The notes under the pieces are model-generated. The model made no database searches and was not told the origin of the DNA. It worked only from the letters and a program-made list of their open reading frames with translations. Below are positions 26,503 through 36,233 of a stretch of DNA of 64,000 nt, piece after piece (position 1 is the first letter of the stretch; each line of letters opens with the position of its first letter). A program made the position numbers and the translations under genes. The stretch comes from Aquibium oceanicum (GTDB lineage: Bacteria > Pseudomonadota > Alphaproteobacteria > Rhizobiales > Rhizobiaceae): assembly GCF_001889605.1 (NCBI RefSeq), contig NZ_CP018171.1, positions 1,944,501 to 2,008,500 on the forward strand. The letters run 5' to 3'.

Positions 26503-28898
26503 CCGGCGCGGTCGTTGCGGCGCTCGTGTCGCACTGGCGGCGCAATCGGCTCCAGCTCATGACGCTGGTGCTCGGCCTCGCCATGGCGACGGCGCTCTGG
26601 TCCGGCGTCCAGGCGATCAATTCGGAGGCCCGCGCAAGCTACGATGCGGCCGCCGCGACGCTGGCAGAAGGCAGGTTCGACCAGCTCGTCCCGCGCGACG
26701 GGGAGATGATGCCGCAGCAACGGTTCGTCGCTCTGCGCCGCGCCGGCTGGCTGGTCAGCCCGGTCGTGGAAGCGCGCCTGCGCATCGACAACACGACCTT
26801 GCGGCTGATCGGTGTCGATCCGCTGACCATGCCCGAGGGCTCCGCCGCGAGCGCGGCACTGGGGCGTACCGACCTTGACGGGTTCGTACGCGCGGACACG
26901 CTGGTTGCCGGGCCGGAGGCTGCGGTCGTCCTGACCGCGAACCTGGCAAATCCGGTCCTGACCGACCCCGCCGTCGCGCCGGGCACCGTGCTTGCCGACA
27001 TCGGCGTCGCTCAGGCGCTGCTCGACCGTGCGGGGCGCATCAGCCGCCTGATCGTCCTGCCGGACCAGCCGCTGCGGCAGCCGCCGTTGGACGAGATCGC
27101 GCCGGACCTCGTGCTTGTGCGGGCGCAGGCCTCCAGCGACGTCGGGCGGCTGACGGACAGTTTCCACCTGAACCTCACCGCCTTCGGCTTCCTCTCCTTC
27201 GCGGTGGGCATCTTCATCGTCCATGGCGCGATCGGCCTGGCCTTCGAGCAGCGGCGCGGCATGGTGCGCACCCTGCGCGCGCTCGGTGTCCCGATTGCCG
27301 GCCTGATCGTCCTGATGCTGCTGGAACTGGTCGTGCTGGCGGTGCTGGCGGGCGCGCTCGGATTGGTGCTGGGCTACTGGATCGCGGCGCTGCTCTTGCC
27401 GGATGTCGCCGCGACGGTTCGAGGCCTCTATGGCGCCGATGTCGCCGGCACGCTGCAGATCCGCCCTGCCTGGTGGCTTTCGGGCTTGGCAATGGCGCTC
27501 GGCGGCGCGTTGATGGCGGCGGCCAGCGCGTTCTGGCGGTTGGCGCGGATGCCGATACTCGCCAGTGCCGGTGGGCGCGCCTGGGCACTCGCATCGGGCC
27601 GGACCCGCGTGCTCCAGGCCGCGGCTGCGGTCCTGCTACTCGGAGCGGCAGGCCTTCTGACGATCGTCGGGACGGGGCTCGCCGCCGGTTTCGCGCTGCT
27701 TGCCGCCCTGCTCCTGGGCGCCGCACTTGCGCTGCCCACCTGCCTTGCGGCGATCCTGCGCCTGGGCGAGGGACTGTCCGGTGGTCCCATGGCGCACTGG
27801 TTCTGGGCCGACACGCGCCAGCAGCTGCCCGGCCTCGGGCTGGCGCTGATGGCGCTGCTGCTGGCCATGGCCGCGAATGTGGGCGTATCGACCATGGTCT
27901 CCAGCTTCCGCCTCACCTTCGTCGGTTTCCTCGACCAGCGCCTGTCGGCCGAACTCTATGTGGATGCCGAAGCGGTTGCGGACCGGTCCGCGCTCGAGCG
28001 CTTCCTCGACGCGCGCGCCGACGCCGTGCTGCCCATCATGTCTGTCGATGCCACGCTTGCCGGCTTGCCGGCGGAGATATTCGGCGCGCGCGTCGGCGAC
28101 ACCTATCGCGACAACTGGCGCTTCCTCGACGCGTCCCCCGCCGTCTGGGACGAGGTGGAAGAGGGCAGGGCGGTCGTTATCAACGAGCAGCTTTCCCGCC
28201 GGGCCGGCCTGCAGGTCGGCGACATGCTCGCGCTCGCGCCGGAGCTGTCGCTGCCGGTGGCGGGCGTGGTTGGCGACTACGGAAATCCGATCGGCCAGGC
28301 GATCGTCGGCGAGGCGCTGTTCCGGCAGACTTTTCCCTCCGTCCAGCCGTCGCGCTACGGGCTACGCACCGACGACGCGCAGGGCGTACGGCAGGCGCTG
28401 GTGGAGACGTTCGACTTATCACCGGCGCGCATCATCGATCAGGCGTCGCTGAAGGCCTTCTCGCTGTCGGTCTTCGAGCGCACTTTCTCCGTGACCGGGG
28501 CGCTGAACGTACTGACGCTGGCGGTGGCGGCCTTCGCCATCCTGATGAGCCTCCTGACGCTCGCGGCGCTGCGGCTGCCGCAGATGGCGCCGGTCTGGGC
28601 GATGGGCACGACGCAGCGCCGGCTGGCCGTGCAGGAGATCCTGCGCACCCTCCTGCTTGCCGCCGTGACTGCGCTGCTGGCGCTGCCGCTCGGGTTGGCG
28701 CTTGCCTGGGTCCTGCTCGCCATCGTCAATGTCGAGGCGTTCGGTTGGCGCCTGCCGATGTACCTCTTCCCCGTTGAATACGCCCGGCTGGTACTTTTTG
28801 CGCTGGTCGCCGCGCTCGTCGCGGCGCTCTGGCCAGCTTGGCGGCTGGCGCGCATGGAGCCGGCCGCTCTGCTGAGGATCTTCGCCAATGAACGTTAG
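26499..28898 (+). CDS. ABC transporter permease with two FtsX-like domains
   Basis: A 799-residue membrane protein. An N-terminal TM helix is followed by a periplasmic part (residues 45-215), then three helices of a first FtsX domain (about 220-320), a central TM pair, a second large periplasmic part, and a C-terminal FtsX domain (about 665-795, ending RLARMEPAALLRIFANE). It starts with GTG. This two-FtsX layout belongs to the MacB/LolCE-related permeases that move lipids or lipoproteins mechanically rather than through a channel. The cargo is unknown. The stop overlaps the next gene's start. Confidence 0.9.
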   Translation: MTGAVVAALVSHWRRNRLQLMTLVLGLAMATALWSGVQAINSEARASYDAAAATLAEGRFDQLVPRDGEMMPQQRFVALRRAGWLVSPVVEARLRIDNTTLRLIGVDPLTMPEGSAASAALGRTDLDGFVRADTLVAGPEAAVVLTANLANPVLTDPAVAPGTVLADIGVAQALLDRAGRISRLIVLPDQPLRQPPLDEIAPDLVLVRAQASSDVGRLTDSFHLNLTAFGFLSFAVGIFIVHGAIGLAFEQRRGMVRTLRALGVPIAGLIVLMLLELVVLAVLAGALGLVLGYWIAALLLPDVAATVRGLYGADVAGTLQIRPAWWLSGLAMALGGALMAAASAFWRLARMPILASAGGRAWALASGRTRVLQAAAAVLLLGAAGLLTIVGTGLAAGFALLAALLLGAALALPTCLAAILRLGEGLSGGPMAHWFWADTRQQLPGLGLALMALLLAMAANVGVSTMVSSFRLTFVGFLDQRLSAELYVDAEAVADRSALERFLDARADAVLPIMSVDATLAGLPAEIFGARVGDTYRDNWRFLDASPAVWDEVEEGRAVVINEQLSRRAGLQVGDMLALAPELSLPVAGVVGDYGNPIGQAIVGEALFRQTFPSVQPSRYGLRTDDAQGVRQALVETFDLSPARIIDQASLKAFSLSVFERTFSVTGALNVLTLAVAAFAILMSLLTLAALRLPQMAPVWAMGTTQRRLAVQEILRTLLLAAVTALLALPLGLALAWVLLAIVNVEAFGWRLPMYLFPVEYARLVLFALVAALVAALWPAWRLARMEPAALLRIFANER

Positions 28899-29934
28899 GG
28901 CCCTCTTCTTCCTGTTGGTGGGAGTCGGCAACGCCTACGCCCAGGGCTTTGCCGGGCTCGGCACCGACGCCGAGGGCTTCGCCATGCCGGAGCAGGGTCG
29001 ACAGTTCCAGTTCCCGCAGGACCATGGTCCCCATCCGGACTACCGGATCGAGTGGTGGTATGTGACCGCGAACCTGACCGGCCCCGACGGCGCGGACTAT
29101 GGCCTGCAATGGACCCTGTTCCGCACCGCGCTGGCGCCCGGCGAGGCCGAAGGATGGGAGAGCCCGCAGGTCTGGTTCGGCCATGCCGCCGTCACCAGCG
29201 CCACGACCCACCTCGCCACGGAACGGTTCGCCCGGGGCGGCACGGGGCAGGCGGGGGTGGAGGCGCAGCCCTTCACCGCCTGGATCGACGACTGGCGCAT
29301 GGCCGGCGACAGCTTCGACAGACTGGAGCTCAAGGCGACCGGACCGGACTTCGCCTACGACATCGCGATGGAGGCGAGGGGGCCGCTCGTCCTTCACGGC
29401 GACGAGGGCTATTCGGTCAAGTCGGCCAAGGGGCAGGCGAGCCACTATTACTCGCAGCCCTTCTTCGCGGTCGAGGGAACGCTGAGCCTGCCGGACGGCG
29501 ACGTTCCGGTGAGCGGCACGGCCTGGGTCGATCGTGAATGGTCGTCGCAGCCCCTGGCGGAAGACCAGGCCGGATGGGACTGGTTCTCGCTGTCGTTCGA
29601 CACGGGCGAGAAGCTGATGGGGTTCCGTTTGCGCGATGCCGCCGGCGGCGCCTTCACTTCCGCGACCTGGATCGCCGCGGACGGCGACCCGACGCCTTAT
29701 GCCGACGGCAAGCTCGTCGCGACCCCGGTGCAGACGAGCCGCGTCGCCGGGCGCGACCTCCCGACGCAATGGAGGCTGGTTCTGGCGGAACGGGGTCTCG
29801 ACGTGACGGTCGGCGCCCTCAACGACCAGGCCTGGATGGATCTCGGGATTCCGTACTGGGAAGGTCCGGTCCGCGTGTCTGGCACCCACCAGGGCCGGGG
29901 ATATCTGGAGATGACGGGCTATGCCGAGGATTGA
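28888..29934 (+). CDS. AttH/CrtC-like lipocalin-domain protein
   Basis: A 348-residue exported protein with a signal peptide (LFFLLVGVGNAYAQG). It has the AttH/carotenoid 1,2-hydratase-like double lipocalin fold, recognisable by FPQDHGPHPDYRIEWWYVTA-like and SGTAWVDREWSSQPL motifs and by WDWFSLSF. Homologues are commonly encoded next to MacB/LolCDE-like ABC genes; the fold suggests binding of a hydrophobic ligand. The start codon lies inside the permease gene. A 1,2-hydratase activity is not implied: no carotenoid genes are near. Confidence 0.87.
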   Translation: MNVRALFFLLVGVGNAYAQGFAGLGTDAEGFAMPEQGRQFQFPQDHGPHPDYRIEWWYVTANLTGPDGADYGLQWTLFRTALAPGEAEGWESPQVWFGHAAVTSATTHLATERFARGGTGQAGVEAQPFTAWIDDWRMAGDSFDRLELKATGPDFAYDIAMEARGPLVLHGDEGYSVKSAKGQASHYYSQPFFAVEGTLSLPDGDVPVSGTAWVDREWSSQPLAEDQAGWDWFSLSFDTGEKLMGFRLRDAAGGAFTSATWIAADGDPTPYADGKLVATPVQTSRVAGRDLPTQWRLVLAERGLDVTVGALNDQAWMDLGIPYWEGPVRVSGTHQGRGYLEMTGYAED

Positions 29935-29942
29935 CGGTGCGA

Positions 29943-30971
29943 TCAGGTTGCCGAACCGTTCCATCCGCCAAGGAATGCCGAGAGGTTGTCGCCCAGCTGG
30001 TCGCAGAGATAGCCGCCCTCCTGCACGATGACGCTCGGTAGCCGAAGGGCGGAGATCCGCTCGGCAATGCGGGCGAAGCCATCCGTGGAGACCGATAGTC
30101 CACCGAAAGGATCGTGTTCGGAAGCGTCGAGGCCAAGGGCTACGACGAGCGCGTCGGGCGCGAAAGCGCGGATGCGCCGCAGGCCGTCGTCGAGCGCCGC
30201 AACGAAGCCGTCGTCGCCGGTCTTGCGCGGCAGCGGCAGGTTGAGATTGTAGCCGAGACCGGCATCCTCTCCGCGTTCGTCGGCATGGCCCCAGAAGAAG
30301 GGATAGAAGCGGACGGGGTCGGCATGGATCGAGACGGTCAGCACGTCGGACCGCCGATAGAAGATGCCTTGCGTCCCGTTGCCGTGGTGCAGGTCGACGT
30401 CGAGGATCGCCACCCGGGATGCATTACGCCGCAGATGCTGAGCGGCCACCGCCGAATTGTTGACGAAGCAGAAGCCGCCCGCCACATCCGCGAATGCGTG
30501 GTGTCCGGGCGGACGGCAGAGCGCATAGGCGGCCGGCGCGCCGGACATCACGTCTTCCGCCGCGGATGTCGCGCTCCAGGCGCTCCAGCAGACGCTCTCC
30601 CAGGTCTCGGCCGAGATCGGACAGGCGGTGTCGGCCATGTGGTAGCCGGCCTGTCCCACGGCCGATGCCGGATAGGCGCCATCGCGGGCGAGCGGATGAA
30701 TGTTGGGGATCACTTCCTCGGAAGCATCCTTAATCCGCCGCCAGCGCGTGTAGATGTTCTGCAGAAACTCGAGGTATTCCGGGGTGTGCACCGCTGCCAT
30801 CGGCGCCAGCCCGTGGTCGCGGGGACGCTCGACCGGGCAGCCGGCAGCTCTTGCTCCCGCGAGCAACCGTTCCACGCGCTCCGGCTGTTCCGGGTTGGGC
30901 TGCGGCGCGCCACTCGACAGGAATGCCTTCGGATCGTGCCGCTTCTGTTCGTCGGCGTAGAAAGCCTTCAT
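29943..30971 (-). CDS. Acetylpolyamine amidohydrolase-like deacetylase (class II HDAC family)
   Basis: A 342-residue protein, nearly the length of Mycoplana acetylpolyamine amidohydrolase. The active-site His pair is H157-H158 in RPPGHHAF; zinc ligands are D193 and H195 in LDVDLHHGNGTQG and D282 in ALGLDASEHDPFGG; the EGGY motif holds the transition-state Tyr. It should remove an acetyl or other acyl group from an amine. The ATG at 30971 has AAGGAG upstream, which rules out longer in-frame starts. It is the last gene of the - strand operon 38471-29943, with a GNAT and an aminotransferase upstream, so a free amine for transamination is the likely product. Confidence 0.92.
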   Translation of the reverse strand: MKAFYADEQKRHDPKAFLSSGAPQPNPEQPERVERLLAGARAAGCPVERPRDHGLAPMAAVHTPEYLEFLQNIYTRWRRIKDASEEVIPNIHPLARDGAYPASAVGQAGYHMADTACPISAETWESVCWSAWSATSAAEDVMSGAPAAYALCRPPGHHAFADVAGGFCFVNNSAVAAQHLRRNASRVAILDVDLHHGNGTQGIFYRRSDVLTVSIHADPVRFYPFFWGHADERGEDAGLGYNLNLPLPRKTGDDGFVAALDDGLRRIRAFAPDALVVALGLDASEHDPFGGLSVSTDGFARIAERISALRLPSVIVQEGGYLCDQLGDNLSAFLGGWNGSAT

Positions 30972-30982
30972 TGCGTACTCCT

Positions 30983-31483
30983 TCAGGCCAGGCGATCCCC
31001 GGCATCGGCCAGCGCGGCGAAAGCGTCGCCATAGACGGCGTGGATGCGCTCCTCCGAGGCATGCTCGATACCGAGGGAAACATAGAACTCCTGCGCCGCG
31101 CCGTTCTCCGCATCGACCGAGAGGCGGACGTAGGCACCGCCCCGCGCCCGGGTGATCGCCGCCACACGCTGCAACAGACCGGCGGCCACTCCGCGCCTTC
31201 GCCATTGTCGATCGACGAATAGGTCGAGAACATAGGCGCCCGGCTGCCCGCGATAGGTGGAAAAGCTCGGGAAGAAGACGCACACGCCTGCCATCTCGCC
31301 ATTCGCTTCGGCTATCAGCGCTTCGAAGGCCGGGCGCTCCCCGAAGCCGTGCCGCGCGAGGTCCTCCGGCGTGCTGGCCACACGGTGCACCTCGTCCATC
31401 GTCTCCGCGATGCCCAGAACCGCGCGATGGATCGCGTCGGCGTCCTCGACGGTCGCGATCCGGATCGTGACTGCGGGATCCAT
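30983..31483 (-). CDS. GNAT-family N-acetyltransferase
   Basis: A 166-residue GNAT. The acetyl-CoA loop is DRQWRRRGVAAGLLQRVAAI (residues 91-110), the beta-bulge region is AYVLDLFV, and the C-terminal YVRLSVDAENGAAQEFYVSLG is typical. The start is 1 nt from the stop of the BKACE gene, so it is co-transcribed. It may N-acetylate the operon's amine substrate or a toxic by-product, acting opposite to the deacetylase next door. The acceptor is unknown. Confidence 0.88.
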   Translation of the reverse strand: MDPAVTIRIATVEDADAIHRAVLGIAETMDEVHRVASTPEDLARHGFGERPAFEALIAEANGEMAGVCVFFPSFSTYRGQPGAYVLDLFVDRQWRRRGVAAGLLQRVAAITRARGGAYVRLSVDAENGAAQEFYVSLGIEHASEERIHAVYGDAFAALADAGDRLA

Positions 31484-31484
31484 G

Positions 31485-32414
31485 CTAGAAGGCCACCCGG
31501 TCGCCGCCTTTCAGCTGCAGCATCTCCCGCGCTTCGGCCGGAGTGGCGACCTCCAGCGAGAGCGCGTCGATCACGGTTCGGATACGACGGACCTGGTCGG
31601 CGTTGGACCGGGCCAGTTCTCGTCCATCGTAAAGACTGTCCTCGAGCCCGACGCGGACGTTTCCGCCCATGGCAGCGGCGATCGACAGCAGCGGCATCTG
31701 GTGACGGCCGGCCGCAAGCACCGAGAAGCGGTAGTCGTCGCCGAAAAGCTTGTCCGCGGTGCGTTTCATGTGCGTGAGATTGTCGGCGTCGGCGCCGATG
31801 CCGCCCAGGACCCCCAGCACGAACTGGATGAACAGCGGCCCCGATACCAGACCGCGATCGCGGAAATGCGCCAGCGAATAGAGGTGGCCAACATCGTAGC
31901 ATTCGAACTCGAAGCGCGTGCCGCAGCCCTCGCTGAGGCAGGCGATGATCGCCTCCATGTCGGCGAAGGTGTTCCTGAAGATCGTCGAGCGCGTTGCCTC
32001 CAGAAGTTCCGGCTCCCATGCGTGCTGCCAGTCGCGCTCGCGTTCCAGCGCCGGAAACAGCGCGAAGTTCATTGAACCCATGTTGAGCGAGCACATCTCC
32101 GGCTCCGCGCGCAACGGTGCGGCCAGCCTTTCGTCCAGCTCCATGAGGGAGGAGCCGCCGGTGGTGATGTTGATCACCGCATCGGTGGATTGTTTGATGC
32201 GAGGCAGGAACTGCATGAAGACGTCCGGATCGGCGGTCGGCCGGCCGTCTTTCGGATCGCGTGCGTGAAGATGCAGGATCGAGGCGCCCGCTTCGGCCGC
32301 CGCGATGGCGTCCGTCGCGATCTGGTCCGGCGTCACCGGCAGGTAGGGGCTCATACTGGGCGTGTGCACCGAGCCGGTGACCGCGCATGTGACGATGACT
32401 TTCTTCGGTGCCAT
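31485..32414 (-). CDS. BKACE (beta-keto acid cleavage enzyme, DUF849) family protein
   Basis: A 309-residue BKACE protein; the founding member is Kce of lysine fermentation. The zinc-binding H48-x-H50 is in SILHLHARDPKDGRP, and the substrate-binding NITTGGSSLMELDER and SLNMGSMNF segments follow. A third ligand, Glu, is in NVRVGLEDSLYDGREL. These enzymes react a beta-keto acid with acetyl-CoA to give acetoacetate and a new acyl-CoA. It directly follows a class III aminotransferase, which could provide the beta-keto acid from a beta-amino acid. The side chain accepted cannot be predicted. Confidence 0.92.
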   Translation of the reverse strand: MAPKKVIVTCAVTGSVHTPSMSPYLPVTPDQIATDAIAAAEAGASILHLHARDPKDGRPTADPDVFMQFLPRIKQSTDAVINITTGGSSLMELDERLAAPLRAEPEMCSLNMGSMNFALFPALERERDWQHAWEPELLEATRSTIFRNTFADMEAIIACLSEGCGTRFEFECYDVGHLYSLAHFRDRGLVSGPLFIQFVLGVLGGIGADADNLTHMKRTADKLFGDDYRFSVLAAGRHQMPLLSIAAAMGGNVRVGLEDSLYDGRELARSNADQVRRIRTVIDALSLEVATPAEAREMLQLKGGDRVAF

Positions 32415-32421
32415 GTCCGCC

Positions 32422-33807
32422 TCAGCCGTTCACGGGTAGATCGAGGTCGCGGGCGAGTGCCTCGAGCGAGTCCCCCAGGATCGAGACGATCTCGTCGACC
32501 TGTTCGCGGGTGACCACCATTGGAGGCGCGACGATGAAGTTGTCTCCGTCCAGACCGCCCTTCACCCGCCGGGCGTAGATGATGAGACCGCGTGCATAGG
32601 CATGGTCGAGCAGGCGCTGATAGGCCTTCTTGCCGGGCTCGATCGGCGCCAGCGTCTCCGGGTCGGCGACCATCTCGGCCCCGATCAGCAGGCCCTTGCC
32701 GCGCACGTCGGCGATGAAGGGGAAGCGCTTCCGCAATTCCAGAAGTTCGCCCATCAGCGCATCGCCCATCGCCGCCGCGTTGTCGATCAGGTGCAGCCGG
32801 TCCATCTCGCCGAGCACCGCCAGTCCGGCCGCGCAGGCGAGCGGATTGCCGGCATAGGTGTGGCCGTGCTGGAAGCCGCCGGCGTCGAGCAGCGGCTGGA
32901 CGAGCCGCGAGGAAGCCGCCATGGCGCCGAGCGGCGCATAGCCGGAACCGATCCCCTTCGACATGGCGACGATGTCGGGCAGGCAGTCCCAGTGGTCGCC
33001 ACCGAGGAACCGGCCGCTTCGGCCCGCCCCGCTCATCACCTCGTCATGGATCAGGAGCACCCCGAAGCGGTCGCAGATCTCGCGGATGCGGCTATAATAG
33101 CTGTCGGGCGCGACGAGCGCCGCGGTCGCGGCCCCGCCGATCGGCTCCATGATGAAGGCGAGCACCGTCTCCGGACCTTCTTCGAGAATGCGCTCCTCCA
33201 GCATGTCGGCGTAGCGCACCCCGCGCTCTTCCGGCGAGAAGTTGTCGCGGTCGCGCCAAGTGACGGGTGCCGGTACGGTCGGCATCGCGCGCAGCAGCGG
33301 ACGGAAGCTCTCGACCAGGGCATCGTCCCCCGTGACCGAAAGCGACCCGATCGTGCCGCCGTGATAGGAGGGAAACCGCGTGACCACCTTCCAGCGCTGC
33401 GGCTGGTTCGTTGCCACGGCCCACTGGCGCGCCAGCTTGATGCAGGATTCCACTGCTTCCGACCCGCCCGAGACGAAGAACATGCGGTCGAGACCTTCCG
33501 GCATGTGCGCCGCCAGTTGCCGTGCCAGTTCCTCCGCCGGTTCGTTCTCGAAATGCAGCCGGTAGGCGAAGGTGACGCGATCCATCTGCCGCTTCATCGC
33601 CTCGATCACGGTGCGGTTGCCGTGGCCGATGTTGACCACCATCGCCCCGCTCGACCCGTCGATGAAGCGCCGGCCGGTCTGGTCCCAGATGTAGATGCCA
33701 TCGGCGCGGTCGACCAGCGGCCGGCGGAGACTGGCGAGGTAGAACAGGTTCGAAGGCCTCTGACCATCGGCCGGCTGGTCGGTCATCTGGATAGCGTTGG
33801 ATTGCAT
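32422..33807 (-). CDS. Class III pyridoxal-phosphate aminotransferase
   Basis: A 461-residue class III (omega) aminotransferase. The PLP phosphate-binding FVSGGSEAVESCIKLARQ, Y149-H150-G in FPSYHGG, D255 in LLIHDEVMSGAGRSG and the Schiff-base lysine K284 in IVAMSKGIGSGYAPLGA are all present. It takes the amino group from an omega- or beta-amino compound. It is 11 nt after the DMFase-like gene and 7 nt before the BKACE gene. No strong ribosome site is seen at the ATG at 33807; a second ATG 7 codons in is possible. Substrates such as beta-amino acids or diamines fit the operon. Confidence 0.93.
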   Translation of the reverse strand: MQSNAIQMTDQPADGQRPSNLFYLASLRRPLVDRADGIYIWDQTGRRFIDGSSGAMVVNIGHGNRTVIEAMKRQMDRVTFAYRLHFENEPAEELARQLAAHMPEGLDRMFFVSGGSEAVESCIKLARQWAVATNQPQRWKVVTRFPSYHGGTIGSLSVTGDDALVESFRPLLRAMPTVPAPVTWRDRDNFSPEERGVRYADMLEERILEEGPETVLAFIMEPIGGAATAALVAPDSYYSRIREICDRFGVLLIHDEVMSGAGRSGRFLGGDHWDCLPDIVAMSKGIGSGYAPLGAMAASSRLVQPLLDAGGFQHGHTYAGNPLACAAGLAVLGEMDRLHLIDNAAAMGDALMGELLELRKRFPFIADVRGKGLLIGAEMVADPETLAPIEPGKKAYQRLLDHAYARGLIIYARRVKGGLDGDNFIVAPPMVVTREQVDEIVSILGDSLEALARDLDLPVNG

Positions 33808-33818
33808 GGCATTCGTGC

Positions 33819-35453
33819 CTATCGGTTGAGGTAGCGGTCGAGAACGTTTGCGGTGACGCGCTCGACCATCGCGTCCTGCAGCTTGAGCCCGGCAACCCAC
33901 TCGCAGCTTCCGGCGTGGAAAACCTCGCCCTTGCCGCGCGGGAAATTGACGATCATGCCGGCGCCGCGCTTCACCCGCTCCACCGCCGCGTCGCTTTCGT
34001 CGCCGACCAGCGTCTGCGCGACGAATTTCGCGTCGGCGTCGGACAGGAACTGGTCGTCGGCGGGAATGTCGGCGCTCTCCTCCTTCAGCGACGACATGCC
34101 GAGGGCCAGGATCTGGAGCCCCTTCGGCGCACCGCTCGTCTCGGTCGGCTCCGGCAGACCGCCGCGGATGACGTAGTCCAGCCCGTCGACCTCGTAGCCG
34201 AAGGCATGGCTCTCCGCCCCGAGCAGGTCGCCGTAGTAGATGCCGGTGCCCGCGAAGGCCCAGTGCTCCGGCCGATAGACGGGAAACCCGCGCACGCCGC
34301 GCGGCGCGCAGCCGCCCCAGCCGACATAGAGCCCCTGCGTGGCATTGAGACCGAAAGTGAGCGCCCCCGGCCGACCGATCTCCGGCGCTTCCCAGGACGT
34401 CGAGGTCCGGCTCGTGTCCGCCTGGCGGTAGACCGGGTCCTCGGCGCGCGCCCGGTACTTGTAGCAGGTCTGGCGCCGGCCTTCGTCCTCCAGCCGCGTC
34501 TGCCACATGAAGTTGCCGGCGAAGCGCGCGGCGCGTCCGCCCCTTTCCACATAGCTGTCCACGGCGTCGCGCATCTCCCAGGTCCAGTACTCGTCGTGGC
34601 CGACGAAGACCACGCAGTCGTAGCCGTCGAGGATGTCGGGATCGAAATGCAGCTCGTGCTGGCTGGCGAGATCGATCGCGTACCCGGTCCGCTCCGCCCA
34701 GCGGAAGAAGTGGCTGTCATAACTCGCCCAGCCGGAGGAGGCGTATTTGCGCGAATAGCCGTTGGCGAAGGCCCATTCCATGTGCGGGTAGCGCGGGGGC
34801 GTCGCCGGCGGGACGTAGAAATCGACCGGTACGCGCGGCGCCTCCGGCGGCAGCGCCACGAAGCCGCGGCAGAACGGCCGCTCGATGCTCACGGTCGGCG
34901 CATACATGTCGCGACCGGGCCCGGTGATGCCCTGATAATGATTCGAACCGCCCCAGGTGTTGTAGGCCGTCCAGGTGCCGGTCGCGGCGACCTGGAGCAC
35001 ACGGCCGGGCTTGCGGCCCTTCTCCGGACGCACGATGAAGAGATGGTGCGTTCTGATCTTGCCGCCATCCCGACCTTCCGCCGCGAGCGTCACGCGATAG
35101 GCGCCGGACGGCCAGTCGCGCGGGATCTCGAATTCGAAGCTCGTCTCCCAGCCGCAGCCTTCCACCGAAACCTGATCAGGCGTGTCCTGCCAGCGGGAGG
35201 CCAGGCCTTCACGCGAGAAGACGCGGGTTTCCGTCGCGCCGTCGCGCACGATCTCGATGGAGTACGTCGCGGCCGTCGACGACACCTGCAGCCTCACGGT
35301 ATCGCCCGCCGCGTAGGAGTAGCGGTCGGTGTAGCACCAGATCTCGCCGCGATCGCCGTCCATGCCCGGCCATTCGTACTGGTTGCCGGCCACGGCCTCG
35401 CGGCGCTGCTCGGACGTCAGGCCGAAATCGGGATAGGAATTCGTGGCAGTCAT
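33819..35453 (-). CDS. Single-chain N,N-dimethylformamidase large-subunit-like protein (no LamG region)
   Basis: A 544-residue cytoplasmic protein related to the large subunit of N,N-dimethylformamidase (DMFase). It keeps the catalytic-core signatures AATGTWTAYNTWGG (Y164) and VVFVGHDEYWTWEM (E288, Y289); in Paracoccus DMFase the iron is held by two Tyr and one Glu, and the H-[PD]-E-Y motif is my candidate for the Glu ligand. It is about 210 residues shorter than the large subunit at 52769-55036 because the N-terminal laminin-G-like region is missing, and there is no small-subunit gene beside it. It is in the ABC/aminotransferase/BKACE operon, so an amide in a nitrogenous substrate is the likely target. 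Confidence 0.85.
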   Translation of the reverse strand: MTATNSYPDFGLTSEQRREAVAGNQYEWPGMDGDRGEIWCYTDRYSYAAGDTVRLQVSSTAATYSIEIVRDGATETRVFSREGLASRWQDTPDQVSVEGCGWETSFEFEIPRDWPSGAYRVTLAAEGRDGGKIRTHHLFIVRPEKGRKPGRVLQVAATGTWTAYNTWGGSNHYQGITGPGRDMYAPTVSIERPFCRGFVALPPEAPRVPVDFYVPPATPPRYPHMEWAFANGYSRKYASSGWASYDSHFFRWAERTGYAIDLASQHELHFDPDILDGYDCVVFVGHDEYWTWEMRDAVDSYVERGGRAARFAGNFMWQTRLEDEGRRQTCYKYRARAEDPVYRQADTSRTSTSWEAPEIGRPGALTFGLNATQGLYVGWGGCAPRGVRGFPVYRPEHWAFAGTGIYYGDLLGAESHAFGYEVDGLDYVIRGGLPEPTETSGAPKGLQILALGMSSLKEESADIPADDQFLSDADAKFVAQTLVGDESDAAVERVKRGAGMIVNFPRGKGEVFHAGSCEWVAGLKLQDAMVERVTANVLDRYLNR

Positions 35454-35459
35454 GGCGGG

Positions 35460-36233
35460 TCAGGCGTCCGGGGCGGTGGTGAGATACTTGCGCAGGAACC
35501 CGCGTGTACGGTCCTGCTTCGGCGCGGTGAAGATCTCGGACGGCGGTCCCTCCTCCACGACCACGCCGCCGTCCATGAACAGTACCCGGTCGGCGACCTC
35601 GCCGGCGAAACGCATCTCGTGGGTCACGATGAGCATGGTCATGTGCTCGGCCGCGAGCTGTTTCATGACGAGGTTCACCTCGTCCACGAGTTCGGGATCG
35701 AGCGCGGAGGTTGCCTCGTCGAACAGCATCACCATCGGTTGCATGGCGAGCGCGCGGGCGATCGCCACGCGCTGCTTCTGGCCGCCGGAGAGCTTCGAGG
35801 GGAAGGCGTCGATCTTGTCGGCGAGGCCGACCTTGCGCAGAAGCTCCAGCGCCTGCTCGCGCGCCTCGGCCTTCGGTGTGCCCTTGAGCACGATCGGCCC
35901 CATGGCGATGTTCTCCACCACGGTGAGATGCGGGAACAGGTTGAAGTGCTGGAACACCATGCCCATTCGCTGCCGCACTTGGTTGATGTGGCGTTCGAAG
36001 GCGCGGCCCTTCAGCGGCTGGTTCACCTGCACGCCGTCGAGCCAGACCTCGCCGCCGTCGAGCGTCTCCAGATGGTTGATCGCCCGAAGCAGCGTGCTCT
36101 TGCCCGAGCCGCTCGGCCCGATGATGGCGATGATCTCGCCGCGACCGACGGTCAGGTCGATGCCCTTCAGAACCTCGTTGTCGCCGAACGCCTTGCGTGC
36201 GCCCTTCACCTCGACCATGGGACGGGAACTCAT
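35460..36233 (-). CDS. Polar amino-acid ABC transporter ATP-binding protein
   Basis: A 257-residue ATPase of the GlnQ/HisP type. Walker A is [18 protein letters not shown], the Q-loop is [19 protein letters not shown], the signature is [17 protein letters not shown] and Walker B is [13 protein letters not shown]. The start overlaps the preceding permease stop (ATGA at 36233-36230). With two permeases and a binding protein it forms a complete importer for a small charged or polar nitrogen compound. Seven nt separate it from the DMFase-like gene, so transport and breakdown are co-transcribed. Confidence 0.95.
   Translation of the reverse strand: MSSRPMVEVKGARKAFGDNEVLKGIDLTVGRGEIIAIIGPSGSGKSTLLRAINHLETLDGGEVWLDGVQVNQPLKGRAFERHINQVRQRMGMVFQHFNLFPHLTVVENIAMGPIVLKGTPKAEAREQALELLRKVGLADKIDAFPSKLSGGQKQRVAIARALAMQPMVMLFDEATSALDPELVDEVNLVMKQLAAEHMTMLIVTHEMRFAGEVADRVLFMDGGVVVEEGPPSEIFTAPKQDRTRGFLRKYLTTAPDA

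Noticed and set aside
28888-29934. Carotenoid 1,2-hydratase function for the AttH-like protein
   Set aside because: The fold matches, but there are no carotenoid genes and the ABC neighbours fit the AttH-type arrangement instead.
30972-31283. Extension of the deacetylase frame upstream of 30971
   Set aside because: It runs through the GNAT gene in another frame; AAGGAG before ATG 30971 and the family length decide the start.
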